NCBI RefSeq assembly: GCF_009765355.1
Contig: NZ_VTHK01000010.1
Location: 176,546 to 240,545, forward strand
Origin: Amycolatopsis anabasis
GTDB lineage: Bacteria > Actinomycetota > Actinomycetes > Mycobacteriales > Pseudonocardiaceae
Reading direction: 5' to 3'
DNA: 64,000 nt
The position numbers and the translations under genes were made by a program. Under the pieces are notes generated by a model. The model did not search any database, was not told where the DNA came from, and saw only the letters and a list, made by a program, of their open reading frames with translations. Shown piece after piece: positions 58,362-64,000 of this stretch. Numbering within the stretch: the first letter of the stretch is position 1; every line of letters starts with the position of its first letter.

Positions 58362-59324
58362 TCAGGACGCCCCGGAGAACGTCCGCCGGTAGGTCAGCGG
58401 CGGCACCCCGACCTTGCTGTTCAGGTGCTGCCGCAGCGACGCCGCACTTCCCAGCCCCGCCTCCGCGGCCACCCGGTCGATCGGCAGGTCGGTGCTCTCC
58501 AGCAGATGCCGCGCGTGCAGCACCCGCTGCTGGGTCAGCCACGCCCGCGGGGACAACCCCGTCTCCGCCTTGAACCGCCGGCTGAACGTCCGCACGCTCA
58601 TCCGCGCGTGCTCGGCGAGCCGGGCGAGCTCGAGCGGTTCGTGCAGCCGTTCCAACGCCCACGCCCGGGTCGCCGCCGTGCTGCCGTCCCCCGGCGGCGG
58701 CAGCGGGCGATCGATGAACTGCGACTGCCCGCCGTCCCGCCACGGCGGCACCACGCAGTACCGGGCGACCCGGTTGGCGACCTCGCTGCCGTGGTCCGCC
58801 CGCAGCACGTGCAGGCACAGATCGAGCCCGGCCGCCAGCCCGGCGGAGGTCAGCACGTCTCCTTCGTCCACGAACAGCACCTGCTCATCCAGGTCGACCC
58901 GCGGGTAGAGGCGCCGGAAATCCTCCGCGTACGCCCAGTGCGTGGTGGCCCGCCGCCCGTCGAGCAGCCCCGCCGCGCCGAGCACGAACGCCCCGGTGCA
59001 GATCGACATGATCCGCGCACCGGACGGAATCAGGCCGAGCGCGCGGGACAGCGCGGGCGACAGCCGCCCCTCCCGCCGCGGTTCCCACGCGCGCGTGCCC
59101 GGGATGATCACGGTGTCCGCTTCGGCCAGCGCCTCGGGGCCGTGGTCGAAAGCCGCCGAGAACCCGGCCGACACCCGGACCGGCTGGTCGTCCAGCCCGC
59201 AGATCCGCACGTCGTAGAGCTTGCGGCCCGCGGCGTCCGCCGCGCTCCCGAAGACCTGCGGCGGGATGGTCAGGTCGTAGCCGACCACCTCCGCCACCGC
59301 GAGCACGACCACCCGATGCGACAT
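58362..59324 (-). CDS. GlxA-type regulator: DJ-1/PfpI domain + AraC HTH
   Basis: 320 aa. An N-terminal DJ-1/PfpI-like domain (about 1-185) holds the nucleophile-elbow segment MSICTGAFVLGAAGLLDGRR and WAYAEDFRRLYPRVDLDE. The C-terminal AraC HTH (about 220-315) has LEHARMSVRTFSRRFKAE-type helices and TGLSPRAWLTQQRVLHARHL. GlxA-like regulators control amine or metabolite genes. Divergent to the MFS transporter (start-to-start 71 bp), so control of export is likely. ATG at 59324; upstream codons lack homology. Confidence 0.87.
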   Translation of the reverse strand: MSHRVVVLAVAEVVGYDLTIPPQVFGSAADAAGRKLYDVRICGLDDQPVRVSAGFSAAFDHGPEALAEADTVIIPGTRAWEPRREGRLSPALSRALGLIPSGARIMSICTGAFVLGAAGLLDGRRATTHWAYAEDFRRLYPRVDLDEQVLFVDEGDVLTSAGLAAGLDLCLHVLRADHGSEVANRVARYCVVPPWRDGGQSQFIDRPLPPPGDGSTAATRAWALERLHEPLELARLAEHARMSVRTFSRRFKAETGLSPRAWLTQQRVLHARHLLESTDLPIDRVAAEAGLGSAASLRQHLNSKVGVPPLTYRRTFSGAS

Positions 59325-59394
59325 GGCCAGAGTCTTACACATATTGACTCGTCGGCCACTCGTCCGAGCCCCCTTGATCGGCGAAGCTCGTCCG

Positions 59395-60672
59395 GTGACT
59401 CAGATCGAGGAGACCTCCCGCCCGGCGACGCGGGGAACGCACTGGCCCTGGCTGGTCGCCGTCGCGGGCTTCGTCGCACTGGTCGGCGCCGCCGGATTCC
59501 GCTCGGCCCCGGGCGTGCTGATCGACCCGCTGCACGAGGAGTTCGGCTGGTCCCGGGGCACCATCTCGGCCGCGGTGTCGATCAACCTGCTCCTGTACGG
59601 CCTGATCTCGCCGTTCGCCGCCGCGCTCATGGAACGCTTCGGCATGCGCCGGGTCGTGGCCTCGGCACTGGTCCTGGTGTCCGCGGGCAGCGGGCTGACC
59701 GTGTTCATGACCGCGAGCTGGCAGCTCCTGCTGTGCTGGGGCGTGCTCGTCGGCGTCGGCACCGGATCGATGGCGCTCGCCTTCGTCGCCACGATCACCA
59801 GCCGCTGGTTCGTGAAGCACCGCGGCCTGGTCAGCGGCGTGCTCACCGCCGCCGGGGCCGCCGGGCAACTGGTCTTCCTGCCGATCATCGCCTCGCTCGC
59901 GGGCAGCCACGGCTGGCGCTCGGCCTCGCTCACCGTCGCCGTCGCCGCGCTGGTGGTCGTCCCGATCGTGCTGCTCTTCCTCCGCGACCAGCCGAGCGAC
60001 GTCGGCACCACGGCCTACGGGGCGACCGAGGACATCCCGCCCCCGCCGCCGAACCGGGGCGCCGCGCGGCGCGCGCTGCGGGTGCTCGGCGACGCCGCCC
60101 GCACCCGGACGTTCTGGCTGCTCGCCGGCGGTTTCGCGATTTGCGGCGCCTCGACCAACGGCCTGATCAGCACCCATTTCGTCCCGGCCGCGCACGACCA
60201 CGGGATGCCGCACACCACCGCCGCCGGGCTGCTCGCGCTGGTCGGGATCTTCGACGTGGCCGGGACCATCGCGTCGGGCTGGCTCACCGACCGGGTGGAT
60301 CCGCGCTGGCTGCTCGGCGGCTACTACTTCCTGCGCGGCCTGTCCCTGCTCCTGCTGCCGCAGCTGTTCGCGCCGACCACCGAGCCGCCGATGTGGGCGT
60401 TCATCGTCTTCTACGGCCTCGACTGGGTGGCCACCGTGCCACCGACCGTCGCCCTGTGCCGGGAACGGTTCGGCATGACCGGGCCGATCGTGTTCGGCTG
60501 GGTGTTCGCCTCGCACCAGGTGGGCGCCGCGATCGCCGCGTTCGGCGCCGGATTCGCCCGCGACCACCTCGGCAGCTACGACCTCACCTGGTACGTCGCC
60601 GGTGGTCTCTGCGCGATCGCGGCTTACCTGTCCGTGAGGATTCGCTCATCCGGGGTTGTCGGCGCGTCGTGA
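59395..60672 (+). CDS. MFS transporter (12 TM helices)
   Basis: 425 aa. Helices recognisable at about 20-40 (WLVAVAGFVALVGAAGFRSA), 52-75 (SAAVSINLLLYGLISPFAAAL), 80-100, 105-130 (WGVLVGVGTGSMALAFVATI), 140-165 (VLTAAGAAGQLVFLPIIASL) and six more after a central loop with PPPPNRGAARR. Motif-A-like MERFGMRRV follows TM2. NCBI-style families would place it with MCT/oxalate-formate-like exporters; substrate unknown. GTG at 59395 is the first start compatible with the TM pattern. Regulated, presumably, by the divergent GlxA-type gene. Confidence 0.84.
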   Translation: MTQIEETSRPATRGTHWPWLVAVAGFVALVGAAGFRSAPGVLIDPLHEEFGWSRGTISAAVSINLLLYGLISPFAAALMERFGMRRVVASALVLVSAGSGLTVFMTASWQLLLCWGVLVGVGTGSMALAFVATITSRWFVKHRGLVSGVLTAAGAAGQLVFLPIIASLAGSHGWRSASLTVAVAALVVVPIVLLFLRDQPSDVGTTAYGATEDIPPPPPNRGAARRALRVLGDAARTRTFWLLAGGFAICGASTNGLISTHFVPAAHDHGMPHTTAAGLLALVGIFDVAGTIASGWLTDRVDPRWLLGGYYFLRGLSLLLLPQLFAPTTEPPMWAFIVFYGLDWVATVPPTVALCRERFGMTGPIVFGWVFASHQVGAAIAAFGAGFARDHLGSYDLTWYVAGGLCAIAAYLSVRIRSSGVVGAS

Positions 60673-60708
60673 AACATGGCTTTAACAAGTCGCGAATAGG
60701 GTGCGCCC

Positions 60709-62052
60709 ATGGATCGCCAGCAGGAGTTCGTGCTGCGCACGCTGGAAGAACGTGACATCCGTTTCGTCCGACTCTGGTTCACCGACGTCCTGGGGTTCCT
60801 GAAGTCGGTGGCCGTCGCCCCCGCCGAGCTCGAGGGAGCCTTCAGCGAGGGCATCGGATTCGACGGATCGGCCATCGAAGGCTTCGCGCGTGTCTACGAA
60901 TCGGACATGGTCGCCAAGCCCGACCCGGCCACCTTCCAGGTGCTGCCCTGGGAAACCCCCGAGGGCGGGCACTATTCGGCGCGGATGTTCTGCGACATCG
61001 CGATGCCCGACGGCTCGCCGTCCTGGGCGGATCCGCGGCACGTGCTGCGCCGCCAGCTGTCCAAAGCGGGCGAGGCCGGGTTCACCTGCTACGTGCACCC
61101 CGAGATCGAGTTCTTCCTGCTCGCCAACCTGCCCGAGGACGGCCGCGAGCCGGAGCCCGCGGACAACGGCGGCTACTTCGACCAGGCCAGCCACGCGACC
61201 GCGACCCACTTCCGCCGCCACGCCATCGAGACGCTCGAGGCGATGGGCATCTCGGTCGAGTTCAGCCACCACGAGGGCGCGCCCGGCCAGCAGGAGATCG
61301 ATCTGCGCTACGCCGACGCGCTGACCATGGCCGACAACGTCATGACCTTCCGGTACGTGGTCAAGGAGGTCGCGCTGACCCAGGGCGTGCGCGCGACGTT
61401 CATGCCGAAACCGTTCACCCACCAGCCCGGCTCCGGGATGCACACCCACGTCTCGCTGTTCGAAGGCGACCGGAACGCGTTCTACCACCCGGAAGACCCG
61501 TACGAGCTGTCCGACACCGGCAAGGCGTTCGTCGCCGGCGTGCTGCACCACGCCCGGGAGATCTCCGCGGTCACCAACCAGTGGGTGAACTCCTACAAAC
61601 GCCTGATCAGCGGCGGCGAGGCCCCGACGACCGTGTCCTGGGGCCGGGCCAACCGCTCGGCCCTGGTCCGGGTGCCGATGTACTCGCCGGGCAAGGCGTC
61701 CTCGCGCCGGGTGGAGATCCGCACCCTCGACTCGGCCTGCAACCCGTACCTGGCGTACTCGGTGATCCTGGCCGCGGGCCTGAAGGGCATCGAACAGGGC
61801 TACGAGCTGCCGCCCGCCGCCGAGGACAACATCTGGTCGCTGTCCGAACCGGAACGCAAGGCGGCCGGCTACGCCCAGCTGCCGCAGAACCTCGGCGAGG
61901 CGCTGACCGAGATGGAGCGGTCCGAACTGCTGCCGGAGGCGCTCGGCGAGCACGTCTACGACTTCTTCCTGCGCAACAAGCGGGTCGAATGGGACAACTA
62001 CCGCAGCGCGGTCACTCCGTACGAACTCCGGACGCTGTTGCCGATGCTCTGA
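60709..62052 (+). CDS. glnA2: Type I glutamine synthetase GlnA2
   Basis: 447 aa, shorter than GlnA1 (about 470-480). RLWFTDVLGFLKSVAVAPAE, EGIGFDGSAIEGFARVYESD, HPEIEFFLL, HHEGAPGQQEIDLRYADALT, PGSGMHTHVSL (metal and ATP site) and NPYLAYSVILAAGLKGIE. Near full-length resemblance to M. tuberculosis GlnA2 (Rv2222c). The adenylylation loop typical of GlnA1 is not evident. Forms glutamine from glutamate and ammonia, or uses gamma-glutamyl-amine-type reactions as suggested for GlnA2-like enzymes. TAGGGT lies 6 nt before the ATG and could drive a leaderless mRNA. Confidence 0.92.
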   Translation: MDRQQEFVLRTLEERDIRFVRLWFTDVLGFLKSVAVAPAELEGAFSEGIGFDGSAIEGFARVYESDMVAKPDPATFQVLPWETPEGGHYSARMFCDIAMPDGSPSWADPRHVLRRQLSKAGEAGFTCYVHPEIEFFLLANLPEDGREPEPADNGGYFDQASHATATHFRRHAIETLEAMGISVEFSHHEGAPGQQEIDLRYADALTMADNVMTFRYVVKEVALTQGVRATFMPKPFTHQPGSGMHTHVSLFEGDRNAFYHPEDPYELSDTGKAFVAGVLHHAREISAVTNQWVNSYKRLISGGEAPTTVSWGRANRSALVRVPMYSPGKASSRRVEIRTLDSACNPYLAYSVILAAGLKGIEQGYELPPAAEDNIWSLSEPERKAAGYAQLPQNLGEALTEMERSELLPEALGEHVYDFFLRNKRVEWDNYRSAVTPYELRTLLPML

Positions 62053-62095
62053 ATGGCGGGTTGACCGGAAACCGGTGGGGTAGTGGGGTGAGCGC

Positions 62096-63652
62096 ATGCG
62101 AAGGCTGGCTCTGCCCCTTGCCCTGCTCGCGATGCTGACCCTGGTGAGCCCGGCCGCCGCGGCCGGACGTCCCGGGCTCGGCTTCGACCTCGACCGGGCC
62201 ACGATCCCCGAACTCCAGGCGCGCATGGCGCACGGCCGCCTCACCTCGGCGGCGCTGACCGACGCCTACCTCGACCGGATCGGGAAGGTCGACCGTGCCG
62301 TGCGTGCGGTGCTCCTGGTCGATCCGACCGCCCGGGAGCAGGCCCGGGCCAGCGACGAACGCCGCCGGACCGGCCGGTCGCGCGGCCCGCTCGACGGGAT
62401 TCCGGTGCTGCTCAAGGACAACATCGACACCGCCGGGCTGGCGACCACGGCCGGATCCCGGGCGCTGCGCGGCACGCCGCCCGCCCGGGACGCGACGCTG
62501 GTACGACGGCTGCGCGACGCGGGCGCGGTGCTCCTCGGCAAGGCGAACCTCTCGGAATGGGCCAACTTCCGAGCCGCGAAGCCGACCTCCGGCTGGTCCG
62601 GGATGGGCGGCCAGACCCACAACCCGTACGTCCTGGACCGCAACCCGTGCGGTTCCTCCGCGGGGTCCGCGGCCGGGGTCGCGGCCTCGCTCGCGCAGGT
62701 CGCGATCGGCAGCGAGACCGACGGTTCGATCGTCTGCCCCGCCGGGATGACCGGGACCGTGGGGCACAAGCCGAGCTTGGGCCTGGTCAGCCGGACCGGG
62801 GTGGTGCCGATCTCCGCCGAGCAGGACACCGCCGGACCGATGGCCCGCAACGTCGTCGACACCGCGCTCACCCTGTCCGCGCTGCAAGGCCGCGACCCGG
62901 CCGACCCCGCGACCGGCCGGTATCCGGCCGATCAGCCCCGGGACTACGCCGCGCTGCTCCGGCCGGACGCCCTGCGCGGAGCGCGGATCGGCCTGTGGCG
63001 GCTGCCGGTGCTGGGGCCGGCGGTCGACGCGCTGATGACCAGGACCGCCGGACTGCTCCGGTCCCGCGGCGCCGAGGTCGTCGAGGTGGAGTTGCCGTAC
63101 CAGAAGCGGCTCGGCGAACTGGAGTTCCCGGCCCTGCTCACCGAGTTCCACCGCGACATCGACCAGTACCTGAGCACGCGAACGGGCGTTCCGCGCGATC
63201 TGGCCGCACTGATCGAGTACAACCGCGACGACCCGCTGGAACGCACCTGCTTCGCCGGGCAGGAACTGTTCGAGCAGGCGCTCACCGCACCGGGACCGGA
63301 CGATCCGGGGTACCGCGCGATGCGCGCGGAACTCACCGACCTCGCCGAGCGTTCTCTGGACGAAACGCTGGCGGGGCACCGGCTGGACGCGATCATCTCG
63401 CCGACCAACCCGCCCGCGTGGAAGACGAACTGCGCGACCGGGGACAACGACGTGATCCCGTCCTCGACCCCGGCCGCGGTCGCCGGTTATCCGGACGTCA
63501 CCGTCCCGGCCGGGTTCGTCGGGGAGCTGCCGGTGGGCGTCTCGTTCATGGCGGGCCGCTGGGCGGACGCGAAGGTGCTCGCGCTCGCGGGAGCCTACGA
63601 ACGGGCGAGCCACGCCCGCCGGGCGCCGCGCTACCTCGAGACAGTGGGGTAG
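62096..63652 (+). CDS. Secreted amidase (amidase-signature family)
   Basis: 518 aa. Sec signal peptide (about 1-23, LPLALLAMLTLVSPAAAA). Catalytic Lys in VLLKDNIDTAGLATTAGSRA, GSSAGSAAG with cis-Ser and the nucleophile Ser in SETDGSIVCPA (Ser-cisSer-Lys triad). A C-terminal region PAVAGYPDVTVPAGFVGELP is family-typical. Hydrolyses C-N amide bonds; as an exported enzyme it may act on extracellular amides or cell-wall material. ATG at 62096 is 43 nt after glnA2; they could be cotranscribed. Downstream is the rRNA promoter region. Confidence 0.88.
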   Translation: MRRLALPLALLAMLTLVSPAAAAGRPGLGFDLDRATIPELQARMAHGRLTSAALTDAYLDRIGKVDRAVRAVLLVDPTAREQARASDERRRTGRSRGPLDGIPVLLKDNIDTAGLATTAGSRALRGTPPARDATLVRRLRDAGAVLLGKANLSEWANFRAAKPTSGWSGMGGQTHNPYVLDRNPCGSSAGSAAGVAASLAQVAIGSETDGSIVCPAGMTGTVGHKPSLGLVSRTGVVPISAEQDTAGPMARNVVDTALTLSALQGRDPADPATGRYPADQPRDYAALLRPDALRGARIGLWRLPVLGPAVDALMTRTAGLLRSRGAEVVEVELPYQKRLGELEFPALLTEFHRDIDQYLSTRTGVPRDLAALIEYNRDDPLERTCFAGQELFEQALTAPGPDDPGYRAMRAELTDLAERSLDETLAGHRLDAIISPTNPPAWKTNCATGDNDVIPSSTPAAVAGYPDVTVPAGFVGELPVGVSFMAGRWADAKVLALAGAYERASHARRAPRYLETVG

Positions 63653-63810
63653 CCGCGGTTTCGCCGCCCTGACCAGGAGTTTCACGTTTTGGTGACCCCC
63701 CTGTTTTCGAGGGGTTGGAGGGCATGTAATCTTTTCTTCGTCGCCAGGGACGCCGGGCCGACAGGGCGAAAGCCCCGAAGGACCGGCCGACCAGCCCGGG
63801 ACGAGCGGAC

Positions 63811-63839
63811 TTGACACCGCGGATCGGACCGAGTAACGT
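63811..63839 (+). promoter_or_regulatory. rRNA operon promoter
   Basis: TTGACA (63811-63816), exactly 17 bp, TAACGT (63834-63839). Near-consensus spacing and upstream GC-rich DNA typical of rrn promoters. A second possible upstream promoter has TGTAAT (63725-63730) preceded at 17 bp by TGTTTT. Confidence 0.75.
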
Positions 63840-64000
63840 AGAGCGACGGGCCCGAAAGTGGGCCGCAAACCCTACGACTAAAGCGCAGGGTAGCGGTTTG
63901 CCTGGAGGAGCCAAAAAGCTTGAAGATTTGCCAGACAATTTGCGTGTTGTTTGAGAACTCAACAGTGTGCTAGTGAACTAAGCCAGTAGAGCTTTTATGT
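63840..64000 (+). other. 5' leader of an rrn operon (upstream of 16S rRNA, cut by window end)
   Basis: GTTGTTTGAGAACTCAACAG (63946-63965), followed by TGTGC, is the boxA-like antitermination sequence conserved before 16S rRNA in actinobacteria. The stretch before it includes the small hairpin GGCCC/GGGCC. The 16S gene itself should begin just beyond the window. Hence the window's right edge abuts an rRNA operon. Confidence 0.85.

Overview
The window is high-GC actinobacterial DNA with GTG and TTG starts, ATGA/GTGA gene overlaps, GC-rich codon third positions and many Pseudonocardiaceae-type families (SARP/NB-ARC regulators, DUF397/DUF5753 pairs, SCO6745 family). An Amycolatopsis-like member of the Pseudonocardiales is the best guess. 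I could run no database search, so the genus is an inference.

A conserved chromosomal backbone runs through it. Left end (1-7006): the end of a GntR regulator, cobD, then the minus-strand operon chorismate mutase > LMW tyrosine phosphatase > fructosamine-kinase-like > SURF1, and the plus-strand operon NIF3-like > zinc-ribbon protein > RNase H/phosphatase. Further right come panB (38158-39039), two tandem Hip1/CaeA-type lipoprotein hydrolases (54150-57505) and glnA2 (60709-62052). From memory of M. tuberculosis H37Rv, these are homologues of Rv2236c down to Rv2222c in the same order, with about 50 kb of other genes interspersed. The window ends in the promoter and leader of an rRNA operon, just before 16S.

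The interspersed material is a series of modules. 7094-9670: dimethylsulfone monooxygenase (sfnG), RNase P RNA (rnpB) and an SCO6745-family gene. 10340-17815: a compact type-IV-secretion-like operon (VirB2-, PrgI/VirB3-, VirB4-, VirB6-, VirB8- and VirB1-like) with its own promoter, no relaxase and no recognisable coupling ATPase, followed by a proline-rich protein. 19236-29076: regulators and signalling proteins, namely DUF397 with a DUF5753 regulator, two unknown proteins, an NB-ARC/TPR ATPase, then a divergent pair in which an AfsR-like SARP/NB-ARC/TPR regulator faces an operon of GT-B-like transferase, unknown protein and PfkB kinase. A possible tiny secreted peptide overlaps the regulator's 3' end. 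29156-36849: RNB ribonuclease, SPOR-like protein, gabT and aldehyde dehydrogenase with a divergent PucR regulator, and proline iminopeptidase. 36948-49551: secreted beta-helix protein, panB, lysX, DUF998, DinB, a TetR/FAD-monooxygenase pair with twin operators, MGMT, an SRPBCC/AraC pair and a subtilase. 49842-63652: nadE, secA2, the hydrolase pair, an LprG-like lipoprotein, a GlxA-type regulator with a divergent MFS transporter, glnA2 and a secreted amidase.

Intergenic DNA carries much of the novelty. A 30-bp tandem repeat family, built on a 17-bp quasi-palindromic core, sits at five gene ends with 3, 7, 4, 3 and 3 units. A different 21-bp repeat family forms two opposed arrays between cobD and SURF1. 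There is a near-perfect 55-nt palindrome between convergent genes, a 20-bp-arm hairpin after panB, and a 32-bp perfect palindrome over the start of an AraC regulator. No insertion sequence, prophage, tRNA or CRISPR array was seen.
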